NCBI GenBank assembly: GCA_000827265.1
Contig: KN834750.1
Coordinates: 1,341,297-1,405,296 of the forward strand
Direction of reading: 5' to 3'
Length of the DNA stretch: 64,000 nucleotides
Source: Collybiopsis luxurians FD-317 M1
Lineage: Eukaryota; Basidiomycota; Agaricomycetes; Agaricales; Omphalotaceae
Position numbers and translations under genes: made by a program. The notes beneath the pieces were generated by a model. It worked only from the letters and a program-made list of their open reading frames with translations. It made no database searches and was not told where the DNA came from. Positions 22,994 through 35,331 of this stretch are shown piece after piece (the first letter of the stretch is position 1; every line of letters begins with the position of its first letter).

Positions 22994-25900
22994 CTATTTT
23001 ATAATTAGTTCCACTGCTCCCGCATCCGCGTCCTCGTCCTCATTATCATCTGCAACATCCTGGTTTAATTTCTGCCTCCGAGTTGCATGTACGATCATTT
23101 TCTTCGGCTCAAGCCTGTATCTCTGCTTCGTCCTTGACAGATGCTTCTTAAATCGCACCTGGCACCTCTCACAAACATTTCTACTCGTATTTGGTGGAAG
23201 GGACCGCCGACAATTTTTCGTGACACAAAGACGCTGAAGCGAAGAAAATGATCATGAGTACTTGCGGCAGAAACAAAATAGAAGAAATACCTCGGAAGCA
23301 GATGCTGAAGGATGCGGCTGAGATGAAACTGTTGCGTCGAGTGGACTTCCGCTCTTGTTGGAAACGGACTCGACACCCATTGTCGTATTGCCCTTTCTAG
23401 CCTTCCCCTTCCCCTTCCCCTTGACCCTTGCATTCAAAACCTCTTCATACCTGGAAGTTCTGACCCCCGATGCCGATAGGAAGCTTAGACTCTGATTACC
23501 GTACATTTGCACTGGATAGCCTGGATACGCAGAAATCCCATAGCCCGGATAAGCTGAGTGAGGGGAATAGCTGTAAGCCGCGTGCGGTCCACCGTGCAGG
23601 TAAGCGTCCGTCGTATATGAAGCGGCGAGTGAAGGAGTAATATAGCCAGGAGTATAGGCATATGGATGCTGAGGCGGATAGTGCGTTAAGAGTGGTACAG
23701 TAGCAGCAGCAGAGCTCTGAGCGGAAGAAGAACTCGATGGGCCTGGAATGGATGTCGTGGGGTAACTAGTATAATGCGGCGGAAGCATACAGCTATAGTA
23801 AGGGTACCCAGGAATTGGCAAAGTCCCATGCTGGTTAGTCGTGGTGTCTTGAGCTTCCTTCGCCTGCCCGGAGCTTTGATCTCCTTCAGATTCAGTACGT
23901 TTTCTTTTCTTCGAGTTTGTCTCAGTACCTGTCGAGGTAGTCGCGTCGTTTCTGAGTTGAGCTTGTACCGCATTTGGAAACACAAGTGTAGAGGTCACAG
24001 CCGTCGTCGCCGTATCGAATCTGAACTTTCCAAAAGCCGAAGCAGGGGCACCACCCGATTCAACCTTTGAAACCGGAAAAGTATGTATACTTCCACCCAC
24101 TCCATGTTCAGTATTCGCAGATGGAGTCGGAAGCCATGAATTTATTGCCGGTCTTCCTCTCGGTAAAGGGGGAGGCAATATGGGAGAAGTGAGAGCGAAT
24201 TTGCTCGTGTAAGTGGGGGAGACGGTTGATCGCAATAATTGCGGGGACGGGAGGGAAGATCGACTTCCTGTTAGATATTTGTTGCTAGATGCACTTGAAA
24301 ATCTACTTCCAACCTTGGCAGTCCTATCCGCAGAAGACACACTAGGTAGCTCGTTTACTGTCGGGGTGGGGAAAGCTGCAGTAGCAGGGGAAGAGGTCAG
24401 CATAGCGATCGCGGCAGAAGGCACCGCGGATGATGATGGAATATCCCTGACAGCAAGTTGAGAAGCAAGACCAGCAGATAGACTGGAAATAGAAGAACTG
24501 CTATGAGATGAGGAAGGAGGTTTCAGTTCCTCTACCCCCTCATTATTGCCTCTCCTTCCATTTTCGGTTGAAGAAGAGGCAGAGGCGGGAGCACGATCGG
24601 CAACGAACGGAGAAGACGTGATGAAAGGAGATGGGGAAGATATTGGGTACCTTTGAGGGTAAGGGTGCATATTGGAACCGGAATATGCAGAAGCAGTGAC
24701 GACTGGAGGGCATGTCGTAGACATATTGGACATAGTTATGGGAGAAGGATCCAAGACCGCGTAATTGTATGGTGCGTGCTGTGAGTTGTGTGCCTGAGTA
24801 TTGTTGAATACAGCACGTTCAAGAAACAAGATGGAACCAGAAGTCAATGAGGTGGAGCTTGATGCTGATGAGGACAAGTCACTGTTGGCGTTGCATTCCG
24901 TACTCGCATAGGCATCCTCAGCTGACGAATCGACGACCGGAACTCCCACCCCCTTCGCGCCATGAACGGCCTCAGCATTTGCGGAATGTGCAGGATTCGT
25001 TACCCTGCTGGTCCCAGCGCTAGACCGACGGCAGGCTTCCTCATACATTTGCATCTGGACTTCCGGTTTCGTAGTGGCTCTGGCAACACAACACGTCACA
25101 CACATCTGCCAGCTCTCCCTTGGAATAACAAGGTTCATGCATCCGTTTCCCGAACAAACAAATGAGCTTCGCTTCAAGTGACATGAATAAAAATTGTTGG
25201 GCTGACTCTGACAGGAACTCACCAGCAGCCGCCCAACATCTGCACCACCTTTCTCAACATGTACCTGATTGTCTGACCGCGAACATTCATCCAGAGCTGC
25301 AGCCACCTCAACGTCTTCAGCCCCCCTTCCATTATCACCTGAACTCCTTTTCTTCTTCTCGTTTCCCTTGTCACTCGCTCGAGACATAGCGCTTGGCGTA
25401 CTCGCATGCTTCGTTGTCTTTGTCTTTGTTCCTACCCTCTTCTGTTTCCTCACCCTCGTCTTTGGCAGACTTTTATCTGCAGCTGTCACTCTGCCGGTAT
25501 GCTCTCTCGCTTTTCCCTCGGCATTAGGGAGGTCCTTTGTGCTATCGTGATCGTGACCATGCGCTAGACTTTCAGAGTGCTTTAGTTTTTCCTGCCGACT
25601 ATCATCGTCTTGAGTGGGATTATCATCAGATCTATCTTCCAAGTTATCGTCTTGGCCATTAGCGATGTCAGGATGTTTTGAATGATGTTTTCTCCCAATC
25701 GCGGATATGTGGCTCGCTGATGAGCTACTCTTCCCAGTAATCAGCCCCAATCTCACCCTCTTCAACCGCAATCTTCCGTGCGCCCGGTCTTGCGCACGGT
25801 GTTTTTCGCAACGTTTGTAGATGTACGTCCCGGGTAAGACGATATGGCAATGTGAAACGGTGCATATATGTTGTAGGGGATCTGGAAGAATGACAGGATG

Positions 25901-26747
25901 ATCCAGGGAAGGAGAGGAAGAAGATCTGGCCACTTGACACTGGTCGAGGGTGACAGATGAGCCGGTTATATTCGTGTCCGGAGGCATGGATATGGTGTGC
26001 TTCTTGAAGGAGAGAGGTAACGTAGCGGTCTCATCTATGGGAACGGGAGACATGCCGGCGGCAGAAGGGGTGGAAGGTGAAAAATTGGTTGACTCTGCGT
26101 TCAGTTCTTCTGGGATGTTGCTGGGAGACTAATTTTAAACGCGGTCAGTACAAGTAAATGGACCTGAGAATGTGACCTACTTTTAAATCCTCTCTCCATC
26201 TTTTTCCTTCTTGAATGATTCTGTTATAACGATTTCGACATGGTATACACATCGTGAATTGGTCATCGACTAAACTAGATAGATTAAGAGGAGTAGGAAC
26301 GACAAGATGGCTCGACATACGTGATCCACTAGTCTTGCAACCTTTTGAAGAACACATCCGTCGTACTCCAACCGCTGGGGATTCTCCTTGAATGATGTCA
26401 TCATCCACGATATTATCCACACCCGAATCAACTGCAGAAGCGGAGGAAGATGGTGTTGGCACAGGTTCTAGCTCTGGACTAGCTGCGTCTGCTTGTCCCA
26501 ACAATGCTGCCTTTTCCAGCTTTCTTTTAGCCCGTTTGGTGGCACCGTATGCTCGATGCCTTTCTCTGCACCTATCGCACATCTTTTGGATTGAATTCGG
26601 AGAGAGCAACTTGGAGCATCCGCGTGCTGAGCATCGTCGCGGCTCTTCAGAGACTTGTAGCGGAGACTGATTCGCCGTCGTTTCAGAGGCAACCCATGTG
26701 AGAGTGGGGAATGACAGAAACAGATTCCGATTCTGTTGAGTTGACAT
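22994..26747 (-). CDS. Large Cys-module, Ser/Pro-rich protein (possible DNA-binding regulator)
   Basis: I do not recognise a named family. Five exons (26321-26747, 26181-26269, 25223-26128, 23291-25171, 22994-23233) sum to 3543 nt, 1180 residues. Five short modules share exactly the spacing C-x4-C-x12-C-x2-C/H: residues 39-60 (CSARGC...CDRC), 132-153 (CSSKGC...CIPC), 261-282 (CTVSHC...CEKH), 480-501 (CSGNGC...CVTC) and 1104-1125 (CVTKNC...CERC). Modules 1, 3 and 5 are followed by a basic helix, for example RERHRAYGATKRAKRK. This resembles a small zinc ribbon. Between modules the chain is Ser/Thr/Pro-rich and probably disordered, with a Tyr/Pro/Gly-rich segment (YAYTPGY, AYPGYGISAYPGY) before module 5 and a KGKGKGKARKG patch. 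It is divergent from the GH79 gene at 27190. A transcription-factor role is inference. Confidence 0.8.
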
Positions 26748-27129
26748 TTTGGAAAGCAAGGCTCGCTACATTTGGCAGCCGAGTTAGCAGAGTCAACGAC
26801 TTGGAGATGCTGGAGACACTATCTGTTGTGACTGGTCATATCACGTTCACTGTCACGTCGCGTTTATACGGAAAGCGTCCGGTCCGCTTCAGGTTGGCTG
26901 GTCACTCTGACAAGGATCACCCGAACACTTTGCTCGAATTCCATTCTATAGTTCTACACCCGAGCTTGATGCTGAGAACAGCTCCAGTCTGTCACCAGGT
27001 CTTCGTCTTCTAGCTTTTTTAGAACACACAACAATCTATCGTTGGCATTAGCTTCTCATGGTCAGCTTCACCTGCTCCCCCGCATGGTCTCGAGCAAGAA
27101 TGACGTCTCTCGCGCGATTATAGACTGGG

Positions 27130-27135
27130 TATAAA
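27130..27135 (+). promoter_or_regulatory. TATA box of GH79 copy A
   Basis: TATAAA in the context GGGTATAAAGGC lies 55-60 bp upstream of the ATG at 27190, a normal place for a basidiomycete core promoter. The 442-bp region 26748-27189 serves the divergent Cys-module gene as well. Confidence 0.55.
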
Positions 27136-27189
27136 GGCTCACCGGTCATATTTCATAGAAGCAGCTAGACCGCCGTGTCAAGCTGCATA

Positions 27190-29349
27190 ATGCTCACCCT
27201 CTTTTGCTTCGTTGCTGCTGCAATCACACTGGTAGCTTCCCTTGATATTTCCATACCTTCAACTGCACCATCCAATGCCTCCACAGTAGCCCCCGATTAC
27301 ATTTCTTTCTCGATCGAGCAGGACCACTGGACAGATTGGGTCGGACCTGACAAGCAATCTAAAAACGAGTTCTTTTTCAACGCTCTCGAAAACATCGTTC
27401 AACTGACTGGGGTGCCGCCGAGATTCCGAATCGGGGCAGACTCGGAGGACCGGACTGATTTCCAACCCGGTCTTGAAGTGGGTGCTACATTTGTCTTTCA
27501 AAGATACCTTACTGAAAAATAGCATGTTCTTCGGCGTACACAGTTCACGGAAGAAACTAACTTTCCTCCTTCTGCTGCCACACCTTACGCCGAAGCATCA
27601 AACATCACCGTCGGGGAAGCCTTCTATCTTGCCGCTCAAAACCTCCCTCCTGGTATGTTCCGCCTCCCTACAACATATAGATACCCACTCACCCATCTGC
27701 TCCTTTCCTTCCCTCGCTACCAACAGACACACACGTTACATGGGGAGTCAATTTCAAATCCGACAACATCACAGCTGCCTTTCTAGAAGCCCAAGCTATC
27801 GGAGACGCGTTCAACTCATTCCCTCCCTCCAGTGGCCTCGTTCTAGATGCAATCGAAATCGGAAACGAACCCAATCTTTATTCCAGCGGCGGCAAGTACA
27901 GGCCAGAGAACTATTCGATTGAAGATTACGCGTCAGAGTAAGTGTAAGACTTTCTGTCAGAACTTTATATCGACCGCTCTGCGTAGATGGACCTCTTTTG
28001 CGACCAACATCTCCGCTGCTGTTTCTATCCCTGGACGTTTTTGGGGCGGCAGTTTCGCAGGCTCAGCGACTCATAACGCAACTGGATTCGCTCCTCAAGG
28101 ACTCTTCTCTACTGGAATACTGTCCACAAGTCCCGGGAAGCAGATTAAAACGTTCGTTGCGGAGTGGCGCCTCGATGTCTTCTCAAAATTATAACTAATA
28201 TGGGTACGCACAGTTTTTCACAGCACTTTTACAATATGGGTGGTGGCCTTGACTGTGGCACGATTCCCTCTTGCATTCAAGGCCTCATGTCCAAAGCCCA
28301 TGTTCGAGGAAATCTTACCCAGTGGATCCCTGATATCGCTGTTGTGAAAGCTCAGGGGTTGAGCTATGTTTTCGGTGAAACGAATACTTTCACGGCCCAC
28401 GTAAGTCGGAGACTACAGATCTCTATAACTTACGTCTCGAAAACGCTTGACCGACTGAACTCTAGGGCTTATCGAACGTGTCCAACTCCGCCGGTTTGTG
28501 TCATATAAGTATTTCTCTTCAGATAATCAAAGTTGACCCCCAACGTGTATTTTTCACTCAGGAGCGGCTTTGTGGGTTCTGGACGACGTGTTCTACGCGT
28601 ATGTTTTTGATCATCTTTGTGAATCGAATGACTCGAACTGAGCCACGATTCGTTTCATTTTCGCAGTTCTCAACTTGGTGTAGACAGGCATTACTTCCAT
28701 GAAGGAGTCGGATACAAGTACAACTTTGTGCGTATCACTTTATTTCCGAGTCCCCGCTGACCTCGCCCATATCATCCCACATAGATTCAACCCGTCACAC
28801 TGAACGTCTCCATCACCGATGGAACTCCCCTAAACCCACCTCTCCCACCACATGTGCAACCAGCCTACTACGCCGCCATCGTCGCCGCAGAGGCCATCGG
28901 AAGCGACGGCGGTACTCGCGTCTCCGAACTCTCCATCAACAGCTCCACCGTATCCGGATACGCCTTCTTCACCAGCGGCGGGCAGCTGACCAAGGCGCTC
29001 TTCATCAACTCGGAGAGCTTCTTCAGCGGCACTTCGCCTGCAAATCGAACGAGCGTTCATCTCGATTTGGATATTTCTGGAACGAAGGCACCTTTGAGTA
29101 TGGCGGTGAAACGTCTAGTAATCGGGTGAGCTCTAGATCTAGATTGAAGTCGTACTTGTGCTTGATTCTTTTTGCTTTGTGGCTTTACACAGACACGCAG
29201 ACGATACCAGCGGTCTGACTTGGGGCGGTCAAACGTACGAAACTCCAGATGCGAAAATTGGTGGGACGCCTTCGGTAGAGACCAGCGATGTCTCGGCTGG
29301 AATTGATATCCCTGCTACGCAAGCGGTGCTTGTGTCGTTTGAGTCATAG
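27190..29349 (+). CDS. Glycoside hydrolase family 79 (beta-glucuronidase-like), copy A
   Basis: Predicted secreted enzyme releasing glucuronic acid (or a 4-O-methyl form) from proteoglycan-type or plant polysaccharides. Ten exons (27190-27477, 27523-27652, 27727-27937, 27987-28151, 28214-28400, 28466-28493, 28562-28598, 28667-28727, 28785-29125, 29193-29349) sum to 1605 nt, 534 residues. A signal peptide covers about residues 1-17. The N-terminal barrel starts ISFSIEQDHWTDW and has PPRFRIGADSEDRTDF. The acid/base Glu lies in DAIEIGNEPNLY and the likely nucleophile in YVFGETNTF. The C-terminal beta domain ends with TWGGQTYETPDAKIGG and VPATQ-like IDIPATQAVLVSF. Several N-glycosylation sites (NITVGE, NISAAV) fit secretion. 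Copy B at 45261-47388 has the same architecture. Confidence 0.9.
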
Positions 29350-29786
29350 CAAGTAATCAGTATGCAGAATTGTTCTCTGACCGTGTTTTTACTCTTAAGC
29401 CCTTATGTAACATCCTGCAGGGTGTTTTGTCACCGAACAAATACTGAGCATGTCTCAATCGTGCTACCTTTTTCGAGAGTGCCTCAAGCTCAGCAGAACT
29501 CAGCCCACAGACCTTGAGTGCCCACCAAGGGCAGTCGAAAAAATTGCTATTATATAAAAATGAGTGTAAACTGGTCGGAGGTTGTGAGCAGACGAAACCA
29601 GTATCGCCTTTTGGGTAGGTAGGACGTAAATAAATACGAACAAAAAAAGCAACGCGGACAAAAAGAATAAAAAAATAAAATATCCTTCTCTGCATGTCGT
29701 GTTTCCCAGAAAGTTCATCCCATGCTATGGTACCGTAAAGAAAGAGAAGACGAAAGGAACCCAAAACCCGAATAGACGAGGAAACT
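29350..29786. other. Convergent 3' region
   Basis: Lies between two genes whose 3' ends face each other (GH79 copy A and the bestrophin-like gene). A/T-rich tracts near 29640-29685 are likely part of the 3' UTRs. No gene seen. Confidence 0.5.
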
Positions 29787-32041
29787 CTACTTTCGCGTAG
29801 AGAGATCAACGTCTCTCCATCCTTTGAGTAAGGTTCGTGAGATGCTGTGGGAACCTGGTTGGCTGTCAGGTCCATGTTCGGAGTGAGTGTACTCTTCATT
29901 GGCTCGGATGAGCTCTGCAGCAGTACGACGGTCAGCAGGAGCGAAGGGCTGATTCCATGGACCAAAGACGTATTCGGATGGGTTGGGTGTGGGGTGCTAT
30001 GTAGATAATGTATAGTGTAAGAATTGGCTCTGCAGGTTGATAAGATGATGCACTCACAGCAGTGATTTCGTGCAGCTCTCTCTGGATCATAAAGCAGAAA
30101 TCGTCGAGATCTGACATTCGATGATTTAGTCCATGCATGGAATCAAAAGCAGAAGAAGCCTACCCAAGTCATTAAGATCATAGTTGAAGGGATTTTCACT
30201 GTATAAGGTATATTAGATACGGAAATCGATGTAGACGACAAAGGAAAAAACACACATTTCTTGACCGATTTCGAGGAAACCAAGGTACAAGAAGGCAGCG
30301 AAGCAAGTTCCAGGAATTGTTACCCAGCCAAAGGCCTTGACAATTTGGAACTGAAAAGCAGTCAGCGATTTTTAAAGCACCCAGATCTCAAAGTCCCTTA
30401 CAGGAAGAGCCAAAAGATAGATCCTTCAATAACTCGAAATGAGCAGGTGTATCGAAGTTTATAACTGAAAAACAACTGACCAGATTGATATACGGAGATG
30501 AGCCTGGTACGCGAAGGGCAGAGGGGTGTCCGCGATACGTTCGAGGTTACTGAGGGTATCTTGGACGTTGTTGATAGCGCCAACCAAAGTCCCAGCGACG
30601 GATGCTTGAATATGACCTCCTCTGATCATAAGATTGGCGTAACTAGAGCACAGAGAACAGATCAGAAGAGAGTGTTCATGAATTTGTTTGACACACACTT
30701 CATCAAAAAGAGCGAAAGTTCCACTGGAACATTGCTATCGCAGGCACGCGGCTTCCTCCTTCTTCCAAGAGCAGAACGCTGTGAAGAAATGTTCAATATT
30801 CCTCAAAGACCTGTTAGAGGGGAAAAAAGGTACTATGTCGACATCCTGGCTACGAGGACTCTTCCTGAACGGCTTGGCCATCAACTTGAAGATTTTGAAC
30901 ATGGGGAAATAATCAGTGAATCCTGCGTGCGGAGGGTCTCGGGAAGGTTTGAGGGGACGATGAACCTCGACTACAGGCAAAACTTTCTCGGGGTCAAACA
31001 CTTTGGTTTTACCGCGCAAAGAGCTGGAGTTCGAAGTCAGGGTATTTGTCGAGTTGCTCCTAGTTCCTGAACCACGCGGGGGGTTGTGCTCCATCGGATA
31101 TTCCCCATCTTCGGATGCATGCCACAAGGGAAGTAAGTCGGCTTCGGCGGTTCCCCCGTTGGCATATCTGGGCAGGAAGCAGATCAAAGGATACAGATCT
31201 TGGTAGTAAACTCCAGATTCGCCACGAAGGTAGTGCTACAGTAAGAGGAATGAGTCCGCAAGCCAAAGGTAAAATTGTGAGCCTTACCTTGATGGAAACA
31301 GAAAGTGCTTGCACCTGGAAATGGTGAAAGATTAATATAAGGAAATCGGTTGAGGAACACAGCTACTCACTAGATTAATCATTGACTTCTTTTCGATTAT
31401 ACATTCCAGCTGAGTTGGTGCGCGACCACCACCTTCAGCCTTTCGTTCATTGGCGACGTGAATCCAGATCTACGTAATTGAAAGTTGAGGTGGTTATAAA
31501 TGCAGAGAGACGCGAGACGCACTGTCATGGCCATAGTTCGCGAGTAGGTAATGATATTCGTCCACATCTTGCGACCATCTGAGTACCTATCAAGCAGGGC
31601 TCAGGAAATTTTTTTTGCCGGAGTACCAACAAAATGCCAACCTTTCATATGCAGAAGAGGTCCCTACAGGCACGTACGCAGTCAGTTGTGTCCGCGGATT
31701 AGAATAGTTGGTATACTCACTAAAGGATATAACCAAACCGAGCACAGTTCCCAAAACTCCAAGGAGTCCACTGTCCAAAAACAATTGGTGGGGGGTGAGC
31801 TTGGTGATCGCAGCGACCACTGCGAAAGATTAAATCACAAACGACAGACGGGAAAGGGAGAAACGCGTACTGGTAGCCACTAAAGTGAAGAACATGGTCT
31901 CTGCCCAGATATCATTTATGACTGCGAGCAAAGTAATGAGATTGGTGAGCTGGAAATTAGATAGAAACAAGACCTACCCGTAGCGAGGAACTTCTTTCTG
32001 AGTGACATGCCACCCTTGAACATGGGATTTTCAGCGACCAT
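29787..32041 (-). CDS. Bestrophin-family (UPF0187) anion channel protein
   Basis: Predicted membrane chloride/anion channel of the bestrophin/RFP-TM superfamily. Many short exons; the start at 32041 reads MVAENPMFKGGMSL. Family landmarks in order: FLDSGLLGVLGTVLGLVISF with SSAYERYSDGRKMWTNI, the motif NVPVELSLFL, then GTLVGAINNVQDTLSNLERI with ADTPLPFAYQAHLRISIW, FGWVTIPGTCFAAFLYLGF, and EIENPFNYDLNDLDLDDFC near the C-terminus. A phase-0 55-nt intron at about 30762-30816 restores the frame between DVDI and RSALGRRRKPRAC. A long hydrophilic insert, rich in Ser/Asn (residues from HASEDGEYPMEHN to SNSSSLRGKTK), separates the first and second halves. The tail ends SHSISRTLLKGWRDVDLSTRK. Confidence in family is high; exact exon ends in the middle are less sure. 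Confidence 0.85.
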
Positions 32042-33003
32042 TGTGAAGGATTAGTTTTGAGAACAAAAAAAAAACGGCGTTCAAAGTTGGATCTTTTTTT
32101 TTAATAAGACCGAGGGGATGAATTGGATACGGTGATCTGCTACCGAGTCCGAGACGGTTTGAATAGCAGCACGGCTGAAAATAGGAAAAAGAGATCAACG
32201 TTACACCACCTAATGTGGGGTCAAGAAACTGGAGAAGGGAAAGAAGGGGTAGTTGGGGGCTACCTTGGCTGATTATAAGGAGAGATCATTATTCAAACGT
32301 CGAGCGCCGACAATTGATGTTTGTTTCTAGAATAACAATTTCTCGCGATCTAACGTCCAGCCTCTGTCACATCTAAACAACTTCTTTTGCCTGAGATCTT
32401 CCCCGTTTCAATTCCGCGAGGACGCCCAACGTCTCCTTTCGGCTGATACATATATCACGCTCCATATGGGACTTCATTTTCAGTCCTCTTGACCTCGTTT
32501 TCTTGTTCCAATGTAAATCTAACTCAATCTACACGTTGCAGGCAATGCCGCGGTGACTTGCCAGTACCGACTGCCTCTGATTGCACTCTAACCCTTGTCA
32601 AGGACACCATTCGTATCATGGCGACCTTCTCAGGTTCATACATGCATTGGTCTCAACTGCGACAGATTCTTCTTCACCTATCAACCGTGATGCATATGCA
32701 TGATGATGGGCGGTGCGGGTTACTCACTCCGAGATGAATAACCGGTAACCATATATTAATAAGAAATTAGCCTCTGAAAACATCCAGAGCGGAACGCTGA
32801 GACTATCCAGTGTTTATTTCACAATTCCTAGTATACTTTGTACTGTCCTTTACTCATACGAACCTTTGCTATAAAAATGGCGAGGACGACGGAATCACTG
32901 TCGAGCTCCATAGAAAAGAAATTCTGACCAAAAAAGTCTCGAACCGGACAACAAGCGGCCCCGATGCCTAATGGACCTTTCTATCTTCCGAATCTTCTAC
33001 TCT
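32042..33003. other. Intergenic between bestrophin-like gene and fimbrin
   Basis: Carries the 5' flank of the channel gene (including A-rich and T-rich runs at 32068-32100) and the 3' flank of fimbrin. A frame at 32489-32737 on the plus strand is unsupported. Confidence 0.5.
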
Positions 33004-35331
33004 TCAGGATTGGGCGATGCTCATTAAGCTTCCAACGAACGTCATCACCTGTGAACCAAAGTAAGAATCGGGAGAACAACGTCGAACAGTTGTGGCACAA
33101 GACTAAAGTGACAGCGAGGGAAGTAGTGGAGTGAAATGCAACTCACCAAACGCGGTCTGACATCCACAATGTCTTCTGGCACCAAGAATATCAATGCATT
33201 CATCTTACGTGCGATTGAAATGGCCAATTTAGCTGCAACAAACTTTTTGTCAGCTTGTGCCCCTGATCTGACGTTAGTATGACCTTACCATTCGCCCTCC
33301 TCTCCTCGTAATCTCCACTTTCGCCTACATCCACTACAAGTGCTGGATCCACAATTCCCGGCCTGATCGCCTCCAGCAATGACAGGAAGAATAGTCCGGT
33401 TGTTATCGATGGATCTTTAAAACTACGAATACTCCTAACGGAAGGATTACCCTTCTGCGCTGTCGCATTCGCCCATTTGAGCATCTCAGTATCAGAGATC
33501 GGTCGGCCTGCGCCTCCCGAAGATTTCGAGAGAGAGGTAAGAGTCTTGGTGATGCTCATTCTAAATGAAAGGGACCGCAAGATGGGTCAAAAAACCGAAA
33601 ATGACGCGTGAAGCATCAGACCCACCTCATTAGTTGCCATACTAGTCCCAACACCAAAGTTTTCTGCCCATCTGTAATATCGGCGCCTTGTATGCCAACT
33701 AAATGCATCCCGCGGCTCTTTCCAAGTTCCACCACATAGTTAGTGTTCTCGACTGCTTTGAATCGCGAAAGAGTACTCTGATTAGGTTTGACACCGATGT
33801 CGACGTCCTCTTCTTCATCTCCTGTCTGAGCCCAGGACGCTTGGCCAGCACCCTCTTTGGGCTTGGACACGCGTCGCCAGACAACGGACCCGGGAAATAT
33901 CTTGTCGAACGCTTGCAAAATGACCAATCCGTCTTTGACGTTCTCAAAGAGGTTGAATACGCCTGGTTCAACGCCGAGCGAGTTTAGCCAAAGTGTAAAC
34001 ACTCTAGCTTCACGTTCTCCTTCCGCGTCAAAGTCCTCCACGACACCATAGTCTTTAGCTTCCTGCTCATCTAGTGGTTCCAGCCCTGGATGGGTGTTGA
34101 AAAGGTTGGCGACAAAGGCCAAGTTTAATCGGGGATTGCCCGAGACGAGAGAAGATGGCGTGAGGTACTTTCGGCACCCTATAGCGTCAGCGTTTTGCAA
34201 AACCTGTTCAGCACGAGTACGTAAATCAGGTGTTTGCAGTGGAGCGAGAGAGCAAGAAGCTGGCTGCAGTTGATGTAAGAGAACGGTGTAATTTTCTCCA
34301 TCTGAAACGTCTCGGCTGAAGTTATTCACACGACGCTTCCATCCTGCGGCTTTAAGATGATAGTTGAACCATCTCAGAAGGATCTGGTCCGGCGTCAGTC
34401 TCAGCAGGTCATCGATGGTCTCGCCTTCTTCACAGAGACGATAAAGCTCGGGATGAAGCTTTATATCCACTTGCGCAAGGAGACCTCTTCGGATGATCTG
34501 CCAGATTAGTCCGAGAATGAGATGTTCCCTCCCTTCTGCAATGTCAGTCGAACCGATGTTGACGACAGAGCATCCGATAGCTTTGGCGGAGGTGATGACG
34601 ATGTTGTTGTTTTCTGTGATCTGGAAGGCATTTAACGGTTTGCGTCCAGCAGACTTGTTGAGGACACGAGTATCAATGGTGTCGGGGACAGAATCATTGA
34701 TGAGTTTACAGAGAATGAGACCGTCCTTGCACTCGTCAAAGAGTTGCATAGTAGTTGTAGGAATCGGATAGCGGGAACCAATGTCGGGATCATTTTCAAT
34801 GACCTACATAAAGAATTAGACCAAACTCGAACTAAGTGACAAGGTAGCTCACTAGATTAATATGATTTGTGAACTCTGAACGCTCATCCTCATTGATCGT
34901 ATGGCTGACATTTGCGTTAGATCCCTGTACGGTGACCTTTCCAGCTTTTGCTGAGATCCCGGACTTGGCTTGTGTCCGTAACTTGACATTAAGCTGTCCG
35001 ACGAAATGTCAGAAAATTCGCGATGGACTGATGTAATCGGTGCCGACCTCAACAAAGTCCTCAAGCTCTACTTTTCCACTTGCATCCACACTGACATGCT
35101 TCAGCGTTTCTCTCGCATTATCGTACGATTCTCCACTTGCTTGCAGAGACTGTAAGACGGCAGATTTGTCGACACGGCCAGGTGTATCGGTGTGTATCGC
35201 GCTTGAAAACGAATTAGATATTGATTAGAATGCCATACAGACTGAGATACTTACTTGAAGCGATTTATTAGATCGAACATCTCATCTCGCGAAACTTCAG
35301 GATACTTCTTTTGCAGTTTGAGTGCCTCCAT
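33004..35331 (-). CDS. Fimbrin (plastin), actin-bundling protein
   Basis: Cross-links actin filaments in cortical patches and rings. The start at 35331 reads MEALKLQKKYPEVSRDEMFD, an EF-hand-like N-terminal region, followed by exons with SVDASGKVELEDFVEL. Tandem calponin-homology domains follow: LFDECKDGLILCKLINDSVP with KPLNAFQITENNNIVI; then LLRWFNYHLKAAGWKRRVNNF; then ARVFTLWLNSLGVEPGVFNL with FENVKDGLVILQAFDKIFPG; and the last with ISDTEMLKWANATAQ and VVDVGESGDYEERRANAKL, ending MTFVGSLMSIAQS. Four CH domains is the canonical fimbrin make-up. The main exon is 33626-34749 or close. This is a single-copy housekeeping gene in fungi and a good marker for placing the organism. Confidence 0.93.

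Noticed and set aside
23095..23433. Separate small minus-strand gene
   Set aside because: It overlaps the last exon of the Cys-module gene in another frame; the spliced reading gives the fifth Cys module instead.
30498..31070. Plus-strand open frame of 190 codons
   Set aside because: Antisense to the bestrophin-like gene; the minus strand shows family motifs and splice sites.
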